Below, piece by piece: positions 52,366 through 63,920 of a stretch of DNA of 64,000 bases (position 1 is its first letter; every line of letters starts with the position of its first letter). A model generated the notes under the pieces. It worked only from the letters and a program-made list of their open reading frames with translations, was not told where the DNA came from and made no database searches. A program made the translations under genes and the position numbers. The stretch spans positions 16,043,901-16,107,900 of the forward strand of contig NC_056042.1 in assembly GCF_004379255.2 (NCBI RefSeq), written 5' to 3'. The stretch is from Salvia splendens. Lineage: Eukaryota; Streptophyta; Magnoliopsida; Lamiales; Lamiaceae.

Positions 52366-54541
52366 AACCAAAGCGGCTTTGTCAAGGGTCGTCTTCTTAT
52401 GATAATTGTCTTCTTGCCAGGAGATGATCCGAGTTGCGGTAAAAATCGATATGGCTAAGGCATATGATCGGGTCCAATCGCCCTTCCTTCTCAAGGTGTT
52501 ACGGCGCATGGGCTTCCCCGGAACTTGGATCTCCATGATCGAGAGATGTATTGGTTCTTGTTGGTTCTCGGTACTCATCAATGGTGCCCCGACGGGCTTC
52601 TTTAAGTCCACCCGTGGGCTAAGGCAAGGAGATCCCATCTCCCCGGCCTTGTTTGTCATTGCTGCAGACTACCTATCGAGGTCCCTCGATAAGCTTATTT
52701 TGGGCCATAAAGATATGACATTCAAAGCCACCCGCAGGTGCATGGAAATAAGTCACTTAGCATATGCGGGCGACATCATCATCTTCACGCAAGCGGCCAC
52801 TGAATCTCTTCGCAAACTCAGAGCGTGCTTGGAGGAGTATAAGGATGTCTCGGGCCAGCAAATCAACCTCTCGAAGAGTAACTTCTATGTCGCCGAGGAG
52901 CACGAGGACTGGGCAATTTCCATCCAATCCGAGGGCGGTTTCTCCCGAGGTACCCTCCCCTTTATGTATCTGGGTACCCCTATCTACCGAGGAGTAAAAC
53001 GCATGGACCCTAAACCCAAGAATATCCGGATGGGCTCATCGGCACCTATCCTTTGGAGAAAGACTGACGCTCATCAAGAGCACACTTGAAGCGGACCCAA
53101 TCCATGTCTTTCAAGCAATCAAACCAACAGCTGGGGCGCTTAAACAGATTGATCAACAATTGGCCTGTTTCTTTTGGGATCAACAAATGAAAAGAAAAAG
53201 ATACATTGGATCGGATGGAACCAAATTTGCCTACCGAACGAGGAGGGTGGTCTGGTGGCGCTTCCGGTAACAGCATTCGTAGGTACAAAAGAAGTCCTTC
53301 GTGCCTTTAACATCAAACTCTGGTGGCGCTTCCGGGAACAGAATTCCCTATGGGCTAAGTATATGATGCTCAAGTATTGCCACAATATCTCACCGCTTTC
53401 GGCTAGGCCGTCCGGGAGAAATAGCCCAACGTGGAAATGGCTTTTGAAAGCAAGGGCCAAACACAACCATATATTCGGTGGTTGCTAGGGAAAGGGAAGG
53501 TCTTCTTTTGGGATGATATTTGGCAAGGGAACTCGGCTCTTCGGGAGCATTGCATGGATGAGAGGGGTGCCGACTCGACCTTGGTTTCAGATCTGGCAAG
53601 AGATGGAGCATGGGACGAGCCGAAACTAAGGTTACTCCAAGCACAAGCCAGAATCCCGCAACAAATCGTAACAAGGATTCTCGATTCGCCAATCATCCCT
53701 GGGGAACCGGGCGCCCCGAGATGGAGCCTTTCCCGGCACGGGGATTTCACTCTGCCTACAACGTGGGAGACCTTGAGGACTCATAGGCCGATTATCCAAG
53801 GCCTTGATGATATTTGGAAAGCCGACTTACTCTCTCCATAGCCATTTTAATTGGCGCCTCCTCTCCAATCGGATTTCGGCGGACTCGATGCTCCAATGGC
53901 GGAAAATTTAGTTGGCCTCGAAGTGCGAATGCTGTCCGCACAGGCCAAGCACCGAATCACTTCAACACCTCTTCATCCAAGGACATTGCGCATTCAAAAT
54001 TTGGAAAGAGTTTGACGAATGGTTCGAAGGCCCAACCCCGGCCATCCGGGTCAATGACACTATTCCAGAAAGGCTTGAAGTTCGGTCAAGACGAACCCAG
54101 CAGCAGGATAAGAGACACCTTGGACGTATCATGCCATACCTCATCTTTTGGTTCATTTGGGCGGAGCGAAATAGGAGCCGACATCAGCAGGTACAATTCA
54201 AGCCATTTAACGTGGTTTGGCAGGTTCAGATGTACATCCGTAATTGTATTTCCAATGGAACAATTAAGCCAAAACAATGGAAGGAAGTTCGGCTTAGAAT
54301 GAGCATACCGCCTCGGGATGTTTTTTGTTTTTTGTGGTGTTTGACACGACCCCTACTTACTCTTGTGGTTTGGCAGGTTCAGATGTACATCCATAATTGC
54401 ATGTCCAATGGTTTGACACAACCCCTACTTACTCTTGTGGTGTTTTTTGTTTTTTTGATAGTTCTTGCTTTTGGTTGTAATAGCTTCGTGTAATCTTATG
54501 TCTTGAGTTAGGGCAATTGTAACCGAGAACTATTTTGCTAT
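52366..54541 (+). pseudogene. LINE P4, degenerate ORF2 without RNase H
   Basis: 5'-truncated LINE starting in RT (NQSGFVKGRLL), AKAYDRVQSPF, GLRQGDPISP, with the active site reading YAGD rather than YADD near 52765. Frameshifts near 53000-53090, 53270, 53455 and 53820; zf-RVT (CECCPHRP) near 53925. After LRMSIPP (54310) the RNase H domain is absent; instead there is about 230 bp of T-rich sequence with a tandem duplication (54371-54411 resembles 54218-54258; a GACAC(G/A)ACCCCTACTTACTC repeat near 54343 and 54414). No poly(A); it abuts element F. Confidence 0.83.
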
Positions 54542-55455
54542 ATAGGGATGACATCTCGATCCCCCCCGCCGGAAGAAATCATCCTCAATATCCGAGGTAA
54601 GGACTCAAGGTACAAAGTGGCATGGGACCGTATCCCCTTGTTTTGTGCAAATTGTAAACATGTTGGGCACGTGAGCCATGCTTCGGGAAGGAAGGACCGG
54701 GGTGGGGGTAGAGATCGCCGAGTACCGACCATGGCATTTTACTCGAGCCATGTCTCCAGGATCACCCGCCAAGAGTGGCACCCAAAGGTGGACACATGGG
54801 CAGGGACTTCATCATGTAATGGGCATTCGATCAAGGCCAAAGAAGGAACCGACCAAATGAGGAACAGGGAGGGATCAACGGTTGAAGAATCGTCGAAGAC
54901 AAGAGTGGCTATCAGGTGTCATCCAAGTGTGGATGATGATGGATTCCAATTGGTGTCGAGAAAGAGGAAAGGCAAGGTTCATGAGGGCAACGTGCACCTC
55001 AAAGCGCAACACATTGATACATGGCATTTGAAGGAGAATGTTGCTACGGTGACATTTGAGATTGATAAACCAGGCGTGAACGAGCCGGCACTGGCTCAAT
55101 GAGTGTACAATGTGGGCCTCCCAGTGGGAGATGGAAGGATTCATTGAGGACCTTGACCCAGGAGGATGCGTCCCTTGTGGAGGTATTCCTATCGCGGGAC
55201 TTAGTTAGGGGATCGACTCAGGATTTTGTTGATGCACAGGCTGCATCATAGTAATTGTAATAGGTGCCCTAAGAGTATATAGATGACCACTCTAGTTGTT
55301 AGAGAGGCCCTCGTTGTACTCTAATTGGTTGTGACGAGTCGTCGCTTTTGGATGGCTCGGTGTTTATGGTCGTTTCAATTGCCCCTTTTTAATGCACAAG
55401 TGTGGGTCCGCCTTAACCCTCCACCCTCGTGGTGATTTTGATAAAATAAAAAAGT
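54542..55455 (+). mobile_element. ORF1-only LINE-like element F, 5'-truncated
   Basis: Plus-strand 3' half of the ORF1-only family: DUF4283 end, CCHC remnant (FCANCKHVGH), VSRKRKGK, FEI..., the LDPGG...GGIPIAGLS C-terminus, stop near 55208, 3' UTR and the CACC-CTCGT-GGTG tail followed by an A-rich end (about 55440-55455). No ORF2. The open frame 54548-55102 breaks by frameshift near 55100. TSD not found. Confidence 0.85.
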
Positions 55456-55763
55456 AAAGCCTCTAATAAACTTCATATTATCTATGAAACAGTGGAACTT
55501 CCGGACAATAAAGAGAATTGTAAGTTAGAGAGAGAGAGACGCTCTCCCTTCTCTCTAGAATCCCCCACCACGTTTTGAGTTCCCACATCGCCGCCCACCC
55601 CATTCTCGCTCGGCTCACCACTGTCGACGGTCCCCCTCACGCCCCCGCTCCACCAGCCACCACCACCCTCCCGACCTCGGATTCTCACCAACCAACCCAC
55701 TCCTTGGCTAAGGCACGAACAAAGCTCCGGAGCGGCTGGTGACTCGACTCACTCTCTCGATCA

Positions 55764-58700
55764 TGCCGGAGCTCCTGCCGGATCCCCCCCCGGAGTCCGA
55801 AGAACCGCGCACCATCTCGGACCAGCTAATGGTCCTCCGGCCGGCCGAGGACCCTCTCTCGGACCAGCCAATGACTTTCACGTCGGAGGAGTCTCCCTCC
55901 ATAATTTTTCCTGCAAGAAAGTGGCGAGGAAAACTTTGAAAATGAAGGTGAAGGCACGGAAAAGTACACCAGCCCCTCCCATCAAAGGCACTGGTCGGAA
56001 AAGGTTCGTACCCTCACCGATGCCGGAGGACAAGCAACTTAGGAAGAAGATTGATTTCGGGGCCGAAGGGAGCTCGCCGGTCGGAAGTCCAAAATGCAAA
56101 GGCCCCATCTTCCCGACGTCGATGGAGCCCTCCCCTAATCCCAACGGTGAAGATGAAGCTAAGATTAATGAAGAACTTGCCGGCGCCAGAACTGTTGACA
56201 ACGCTCCGGCCGATGACCTTGCGGCCGGCGCAAACGCGGGGACCGGTGACGGAGGAGAGCACAACCCCCAATGATGGCTGCTCGGAGAGAGATGGCTCTA
56301 GCATGGGTCAAAAGGCCTTGGTGGACGCGCTAGTCAACTTGCCCGAAATGGGCACAACAACAAATCACTTTCCGAAAGTTCCTTGGCGCCTTGCCACTTC
56401 GGAACACCACGTGATGCTGGCCCAATGCATCCGTTGAGCCCCCAAAACAACAAAAATCTAGCTCCTTTTTGCAGCAACCCAACTTTCCCGAATTGGCTTG
56501 GAGACAAAACCTCCTTCCGAAAGTGGGCTAACTCCTTTCCGTCCAAGAGCTCACGTGAGACGATTGTCGTGGAGGCCCCAACGCAACCAACAAAGGCCGA
56601 AATCATCCACTTAGCCGCCTTGGACTCGGCGGAGATGCTAGACACATTGGTTGCGCAACCTCTCATTACGGCGGTCACAAAACCACTGGAGTTCCCCTAA
56701 ACTCTTCGGGATGCATGCAAAGTGTCACACACACACCTCGGGATGGGAATGGACCCTCTCTTGAGGACTTTCCCCCTCTCGAACGAGGACGAACTAGCAA
56801 GCTCCGAGCTACGTTTGAGGCTAGTTCGGAACATTACAGTGCGGAGCTCGGCCAGCCGCGACCGAAGTCGAACCCTAACGTCTACCGAGAAAAGCCTTTT
56901 ATCGAGACGATGAACAAGGCCACGCCTAGTGCCGAGATGGTTGCAGTGACAAGAGACACACCAACACCAACGATACGCCTATGGATGATGCCGAACAGAT
57001 CCTCACCGAGAAGGAAAAAGTCGAGAAGATCCACACCGAGAAAGAAAAAGCCGAAAAGCCGAGAATGGAAAAACCGAGAAGGGCACACAACGGCAACGTA
57101 GGTGCCGAGAAGATCCACACCGAGAATGGAGAAGCCGAACTCAACAATCCGAAGAGAAATGGAAACACACCTAAGTCCGCGACGGATGCCGCAACACAAG
57201 GGCCGAATGTAGTTAATCAACTTGGGGGGTAGAAGCTACACCGGGGCCCTCGTCGTGGCCGAAATCGATGGTGGACTTGCTTAGGGGTACCCGTCGGGCT
57301 CGGCGAGTAACACTCTACAAGGCCGGGGTGAAGGCGCCGCAAGCCACCCCGGTCGGCCGAAAACGATGGCGGACATGCTCAAAGGCTCGACTGACCCTAC
57401 CGCCCAAGCCTTTGAACCGGATAAGCTCCAGAACATTGGATTTGCTTCAGTGTCCGACGGCATCCCGGCCATTTACTTCTCCGGAGCGGAAACTCAAAAG
57501 CTTGCTGAGAGCGTGGGACACGCCATTGTGGGTAAGTTCTCTCACTCTATCCCTACGGGACTGCAAATCCAAAAGACCCTCGATAATATTAAACTTCGGT
57601 GTGGATTTAGTTGGAAGTACATTAATGCTAAACATATTCTCATTCAATGCGAGGACTTGGCGGACTATGCCCGAATCCTTGGAGGCCCAGGGGTACGCCC
57701 GTTTGGCTCATTGACCGACACCCGATGAGGGTCTTCAAATGGTCCCCGGACTTTGATGCTTACTGCGAGTCCCCATTGCGGCAATTGGTGCAACCTAATT
57801 GGCCTCCCCATTCATCTTTTCGACCAATCCGCCTTATTCGCCATCGGCAAGCTTCTCGGCAATCCAATACAAATTGATCGAGCCACGGCAAACAAGACTC
57901 GGCTTTCATTTGCCCGAATTTGCGTCGAGATAGACATCACAAACCACCTACCGAAGAGATAATCCTCGATCTTGGTGGGCGAGAAACGGTGGTGCAGCGA
58001 GTCCGATGGGACAAGATACCATCATATTGCCGAGAATGCAAACATGTCGGCCATGCAAGTGAGGTGTGCTATGCGCGACGGGCAAGAAGGAACGGCCGCC
58101 AAGAGAGAAACTACCACAACGGCCCGCCAAAACAGCCACAACCCGAGAGACAGACGAGAAGGGGAAGCAAGATATGGGGAAGAATGCCTCCAGCTCCAAC
58201 GAATGGAAACATCAGGGGAAGAAGCAAGGCAAGGCCGGTGATCGACCAAACAATAACAAAACAAATGGGGAGGACTCCGGTGATACTTCCTGGGAGGGAC
58301 CGAACTCCAAGGGTGACTCTACTTTGGGGAGCGGACCGAGCTCCGGAACTCAGAATGCCGGGCTCATTGCCGGGATCGAGATTGGGAAGTCCCCACCGAA
58401 CCGGGGGAATCCATTGCATCCCACCACCGAACCACAACCCACGTGGAACATGGACGTGGGAGTGGGGCTCCCCAATGCGAGGAGCTTGGTCTCACCAGTT
58501 CGGCGAGGGAATCCGAGAGGAGGCGCGCGCCATGCTTTGACAAGGGGGCGTGGGTTCTTCTCGGCAAAGAACCACATGAGCACTAACCAATATTATACTC
58601 TCATGGAGAACGGAGAATTTGATGTTGAGAATTGTGGGGATGCGGACGAAGACCCTTATGGAATTGCACGTGGGGGCCGAGAAGTTAGGAGGCAACAGTT

Positions 58701-58798
58701 CGGCCGAGGACGCCGAGGAGGTCGCTCCGAACAAAGAGCAACACCGTACTGACTATCAGGAGGGCCTCAACCTCTTTGGGTACGCACCCTTCTTGTTA
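55764..58798 (+). pseudogene. LINE P6 ORF1, multiply frameshifted
   Basis: Starts MPELLPDPPPE like LINE2 ORF1. Frames switch at about 55915, 56270, 56400-56500, 56690, 56970, 57230, 57290, 57690, 57770, 57950, 58075, 58150, 58435 and 58650, nearly all by one- or two-base gains or losses, many in short homopolymers. DUF4283 and CCHC segments are recognisable. Such a pattern with few substitutions may reflect consensus error rather than decay. Confidence 0.85.
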
Positions 58799-58800
58799 AT

Positions 58801-61665
58801 AATGTCGTACAATCTCATGTTTTGGAACGTGAGGGGATCGCGAATGCGCCCACTCAAAACGTTCTGAAAAGACTAATTGGTTGTCATAATGTTTTATTTC
58901 TTGCAATAATGGAACCGCTCACACAAACGGACCCGGACCGTTTCTCTAAGGCCTTGGGGCTGTCCTTCATTGGTTCGAACACGAACGAGAAGATTTGGAT
59001 GTTTGCGGAAGAGGGGTCCACTTTTGATATTGAGGTTGACTCGGAACAAATTCTTCCACGGTTACCTCAAATCCCACCGCCTTGCTAGGCCGGTGGCCAT
59101 CTCAGCCGTGTACGCCAAATGTACAAGGGCTGAAAGACATCACTTATGGGACAAGATGAGAGAGATTGCCGGGCCTCTTGAGGGAACACCTTGGATCATC
59201 GGTGGCGATTTCAACACCATGCTATCTCACCAAGACAGAGTCGGAAGTGATACCAACCGGCAAGCCGAGATGGTAGATTTTGCGGAGGCAACGGAAGATT
59301 GTAGGCTGCTTGACCCTGGTTTTGATGGAGCGCATTCACTTGGGCCAAGAATGGCCTTTTTGAAAGGTTGGATAGAGTGCTTGTCAGCGAGGATTGGACT
59401 AAGACCTTCGAGGCTACTCGGGTTACGAACCTCCCCCCGGAATTGCCTCGGACCATGGACCAATTCTTGTCAGGTGCACGAAGATGAACACATCCGCTGG
59501 AGCCAAGGCTTTCAGGTTCCAGAACATGTGGATCCGACATGAAGGATTCATGGCCGTAGTGCAAAAAGCATGGGAGGAGCCCACGGGGGCGGGTGGAATC
59601 CTAAACATTCAAATCAAGCAGGCCAGAGTTAAAAAGGCCCTTAAGGAGTGGAACAAAGAGGTTTTTGGAAACATCCATGCTAATCTAAAAGAAAGGAGAA
59701 GAAATTGCTCTGGCCCAATCTTGTTTCGAAGCAAGGCCGACTCCGGATCACAGGACAGCGATCAACAAACACATTGCCGAGTACATCCTTTTGCTGAAAT
59801 GGAAGAAGATTTTTGGCGACAGAAGGCAGCTTTGAGGTGGCTTGCCGAGAGGAGACAAAAATACCCGGTTCTACCAAGCTGGGTGAAACAAAAGAGGGTT
59901 CGTCTCCGCATCCATTCAATACGTGTCAATGGGCAGGAGCTCACCGAGGAAGCCGAGATTAAAAAGTCCGCAGTGGAGTTCTTCCAACAACTCCTTGCCC
60001 CCAACAATCCGACACTTGAAGATCCAGACCTCGACCTAATCCAGCAGGTCCACTCACAGCCGAGCAGTCGCGCTGACATCGCAGATGCTCCAAGTGCGGA
60101 CGAGGTCAGGAGTGCCACCTTTTGCATTTCCGGAGATAGTGCACCGGACCCGACGGCTTCTCGGCCACCTTCTATCAAGCCTGCTGCCAATGGTGGCCGG
60201 AGGTAGTGGAAGCAATCAGACAGTTCTTCAGAGGGCCTTCCTGCCGAGGAGCATCACGGCCACAAGCATAGTCCTTATCCCAAAGAAGGCATCGCCGGAG
60301 TCATGGACCCGACTACCGACCCATCAGTCTCTGCAATGTTTTAAACAAGATCATTACCAAGTACTCACCTCTCGACTCTCTCCTTTCCTCCCACAGGTCA
60401 TCTCCCAAACCAAAGTGGATTGTCAAAGGTCGGCTCCTTAACGACAACGCACTTCTGGCTCAAGAGATGTTCCATGAGCTTGCTAGATGCTCCCCAGCGC
60501 CTAATGTGGCAGTAAAGATTGACATGGCTAAAGCCTATGATAGGGTCCAATGGCCATTCCTCTTCAAAGTTTTACGCCGTATGGGTTTCCCGGATTCATG
60601 GATTTCACTTATGGAGAGGTGTATTGGGTGTTGCTGGTTCTCGGTCCTTGTTAACGGGGCACCCTCGGGCTTCTTTAGATCAACTCGAGGACTTCGGCAA
60701 GGAGACCCGATCTCCCCCGCTCTGTTCGTAATCGCTGCGGACTACCTGTCCCGAGCATTAGATAAGCTCATCCTCGGCCAAAAGGACATGACGTTCAAAA
60801 GCCTCCCGGAGATGCATGGAGATCAGCCATCTAGCCTATGCGGACGACATTATCATCTTCACTCAAGCGGCGCGCAAACCCTATGCGCCGGCTAAGAGCC
60901 TGTCTCGAAAAATATGAAAGAGTCTCCGGCCAACAAGTCAGCCTCGCCAAGAGTAATTTTCTATATTGCCGAGGGCCCATGAACATTGGGCAAACTCGAT
61001 CCAGGCGGAAGGAGGCTTCTCTAGAGGGCCTTTCCTTTTCTCTATCTCGGGTAGTCCCTATCTATCGTGGTGCCAAACGCGCACGGGACATGTTCCTCTT
61101 TCTACGGGAAAAAGATTGCAAGAAGGATCTCAGGATGGGCACACCGTCACCTATCCTTTGGAGGAAGGCTTACGTTGATTAAGAGCACTCTTGAAGCGAT
61201 CCCCTTGCACATCTTTCAAGCCGTCGAGCCCACGGCCCGTACCCTCAGCAACTTGATCAACAAATGCCCGATTCTTTGGGGGTCTACGAATGAAAAGAAG
61301 CGACCCATTGGATTGGATGGGAACAAATGTGCGGCCCACTGATGAAGGAGGCCTTGGGATCCGAAAAACTATGGAGGTCCTCCACGCCTTCAATATCAAA
61401 CTTTGTGGCGATTTCGGGAGAGCAAAACTCCCTTTGGGCAAGAATACATGATGGCAAAATATTGCTCCAACTCCACACCGCTCACCTTGAGATTTGCCGA
61501 GCAGGAGTAGCTCTACGTGGAGAAGGCTCTCAAGAGCATGGGCCCCTCGCGCAAACCGCACATGAGATGGCTAGTGGACAAGGGGACATCTACTATCTGG
61601 GATGACATTTGGCTTGGCAATAGCCCTCTGAGGGAACTTAGTCTTGATGATAGGGGAAGACAACC
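58801..61665 (+). pseudogene. LINE P6 ORF2, multiply frameshifted, ends at gap
   Basis: Endonuclease (AIMEP, GGDFNT), RT (AKAYDRVQWPF, GLRQGDPISP) and part of the zf-RVT neighbourhood are recognisable in alternating frames. Indel density rises toward 61665. Everything after FWDDIWLGN...DDRGR is lost in the gap. Confidence 0.85.
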
Positions 61666-61732
61666 NNNNNNNNNNNNNNNNNNNNNNNNNNNNNNNNNNN
61701 NNNNNNNNNNNNNNNNNNNNNNNNNNNNNNNN
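61666..61732. other. Assembly gap (67 N)
   Basis: Run of undetermined bases. LINE P6 lies to its left and an unrelated MULE to its right, so the join may hide the LINE 3' end and other sequence; its real length is unknown. Confidence 0.99.
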
Positions 61733-63409
61733 TTTATTTTTCCTCACATGATCAAAACAAAAATGTGGTGACATATCGGCGGCTTTTTCCATTCATCTGA
61801 ACGCATAGCTTGAGAATTCTTGTGCCTATCCGAAATGATGCATACCTCCCTTTCTACTTCACCACATGAATCTACATAATCCAAAAACCACTCCCAGCTG
61901 TCGCCAGTTTCTTCATCAACAATAGCTATGCCAATAGGCAGACATTCTTTTTGCATCAACACCACAAGCAAACAAGCAGCTTACCTTTAAAATCTTCCTC
62001 GGGAGGTGAAGTTCCGTCTATTGAGTCAAAACTGGTTGCCCTGAAATCAGTAATAGCAGGCCCAAGTGCCAGAACACTAATAGAAACTTTAGACGGCCCT
62101 GCTCAACAACTCGTATGCTCCCACCAACAATGTGCCTGGATTCTAACTGCAGTTCAAGGCATGAGCTGGCAAATCCCTAAATGACTCCTTCCCATCCACC
62201 AAATACATATCTCTAAAGCCCTTCTCCGTGCATTACCATGCCTTTCTTATAACTGACTACCACATGAAATTTGTCATGAACAAAATTTCTTACGCGGCGG
62301 CACTAAACTCGGCATTTTTTAGCAACTGATGGCGAATACACAAAGCAATCATTGGTGATGAAAAGTTAGCATGTCTCTATCATTATATGACCTTCACAAC
62401 TATGGCGTCCCCGCCACTTCCTAATCTCCACATATCATCATGGGCCATGTGTGTAACAGACACTTCCCACCGACATTCATTCGCTTTGTCAGCGTCGGTC
62501 TCGCTGATAATAGCTGTCCCATCTTCTGTCCTCCCATTGGATATTTGCACACGGCATGCCACCTTCTTAATTTACTCTCAACCACCCTAAATTGCCGGTG
62601 TTGCCTCAGACTCCACATAGTAATAGCAGTCTTCACATGCAGCTTGCTATCAAATTTTGTTCCACCATTAATCCGATATGGGTGTTCTTCATCCCAGTAC
62701 ATGGTACTGCGTTCATTACCAACTTCAGGTACCTCAGTACGACCACTTGGCAGTTTGCGAAAATATTTCAACCCAGTGTGAACATATTCTGGAAGTGGTT
62801 GTTCACCTTGTACGACGGGTTTATACACTACTCCTCATCACTAGAGTCAGCACCGGAATCATCACTTAAAATATCATCAGACGATGATGACGACAATTCT
62901 GGATCTGCAAGGTCTCCTCGTACAACATCAACATCAGCATGTTCTTGTACATTCTCTTGAGTATTCAATCCAACATCTGCAACGTCTGTTTGCTCATTCA
63001 TACCGCAGTCGATGCTCATAGGTTCAAACCTCGTAGATGAACCAACACCATGATCAACAATTGGTGGGATTAAGGCATTTCCAACAGACGAATACTCAAC
63101 AAATAATTCAATATGCCGAGTAGAATTTAGAGCCGCATTGAACATATAAAACACACTTTGATCACTGTCAACCGCAGTACATACATAACTCGTACCGGTA
63201 CCCAAGAAACAATGCCTCCAAGATATTTCGATGAAGTGTTGATTGGAATCTATTCTTATCTTAGCACATATCATTCCTACTAATTCAGATAATGAAACAC
63301 ATGAATTCAATACGATGGAAGCTCTCGCACGAGGAGGATCATAACAAATGCCCACATGAGGAAGTTGATATATTCTACCACCCCAATATAAACTCACGAA
63401 TACTTGCAT
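61733..63409 (-). pseudogene. MuDR-type transposase remnant
   Basis: From ATG 63409 leftward: N-terminal domain typical of plant MULE proteins (MQVFVSLYWGGRI...), an acidic Ser/Asp/Glu linker ending at a stop at 62828-62830, a two-base shift, then the MuDR DNA-binding region (VKTAITMWSLRQHRQFRVVESKLRRWHAVCKY, about 62640-62530), degraded zinc residues, and near 61960-61800 the start of the MULE DDE domain (LPIGIAIVDEETGDSWEWFLDYV...IISDRHK; Asp of SDRH visible). Region 62000-62420 is frameshifted. The rest is cut by the gap. Cut-and-paste transposase, nonfunctional. Confidence 0.82.
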
Positions 63410-63670
63410 GATTTCTGCAAAAATAAATATACAAACCAACAACAATTAAAGATAAATTTTTTCAATAAACCCTAAAATAGTAAGTTTACATAAATTTTTC
63501 AAAAACCCTACTAATATGCAAATAAACAACAAATAATGGAGCAGTGTTGAAAGATTGAAGGAAACTTACCGAAATATGACGGGAGTCGCCAAGAAATCGC
63601 CAAGGAAATCGCAACCTTTGCTGTCTGCGTGCGTGAATGAGGAGCTACTGCCTTCGCAGCTGGTTTAATT
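63410..63670 (-). other. MULE 5' UTR exon and intron
   Basis: On the minus strand a consensus 5' splice site (TTCG|GTAAGT, intron from 63569) and 3' splice site (TTTTTGCAG|AAATC, ending 63415) bound a 155-bp AT-rich intron. The ATG at 63409 lies five bases into exon 2. Exon 1 (about 63570-63670) has no ATG and is a 5' UTR. Confidence 0.65.
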
Positions 63671-63676
63671 CGAAGT

Positions 63677-63920
63677 AGAGACGCATGACGCTCATGCGTC
63701 TCTCTTTAAGACGCATGAGCATCATGCGTCTCTAGTCAAATTTAAAAAAAAAAAGACGCATGAGCGTCATGCGTCTGTTTCTAAGACGCATGATTCTCAT
63801 GCGTCGTCAAAATAAAACGGAAAAAAAATGAGAGACGCATGACCCTCATGCGTCTTTATAAAAGACGCATGACAGTCATGCGTTTCATTAAAAAGAGACG
63901 CATGAGGGTCATGCGTCTCT
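63677..63920. repeat. Array of seven perfect palindromes, GACGCATGA-NNN-TCATGCGTC
   Basis: Seven inverted repeats with centres at 63690, 63720, 63765, 63795, 63844, 63874 and 63907. Arms are constant, (AGA)GACGCATGA and TCATGCGTC(TCT), with only minor end variation. The three central bases differ each time: cgc, gca, gcg, ttc, ccc, cag, ggg. Centres alternate 30 bp and 45-49 bp (30, 45, 30, 49, 30, then 33), giving three pairs plus one. Spacers are AT-rich and unrelated. It lies just upstream of the MULE transposase gene. Confidence 0.92.

Larger units (their letters stand above)
55456..61665 (+). mobile_element. LINE P6, near-copy of LINE2 with many small indels, cut by gap
   Basis: About 60 bp of unassigned sequence (55456-55515), then the LINE 5' UTR (with 49 bp that LINE2 lacks), ORF1 from 55764 and ORF2 from 58801, ending at the gap within the region before RNase H. 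Base identity to LINE2 looks very high outside indels. The TAA-NN-ATG junction (58796-58803) is kept. Its 5' flank differs from LINE2, so it is a separate insertion, not the same locus repeated. Confidence 0.87.
61733..63920 (-). mobile_element. MULE (MuDR-like) transposon, partial, minus strand
   Basis: Minus-strand transposase pseudogene with a 5' UTR intron and, upstream, a palindrome array (63677-63920) that may be part of the terminal region. The 3' half is lost in the gap. Terminal inverted repeats and TSD cannot be defined within the window. Confidence 0.78.

Noticed and set aside
54542..54600. Element F ORF1 continuing directly from LINE P4
   Set aside because: The join near 54541 lies in P4's non-coding tail; the ORF1 fragment belongs to the ORF1-only family by its C-terminus and 3' tail.
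55516..61665. P6 as a second assembly of the LINE2 locus
   Set aside because: Different 5' flank, different leader and a 49-bp 5' UTR segment absent from LINE2 show it is a separate insertion, although its indels remain suspect.
63677..63920. Regular repeats resembling a CRISPR array
   Set aside because: Plant nuclear context; the repeats are perfect palindromes with 3-nt variable centres and short irregular AT-rich spacers, and no cas genes are near.
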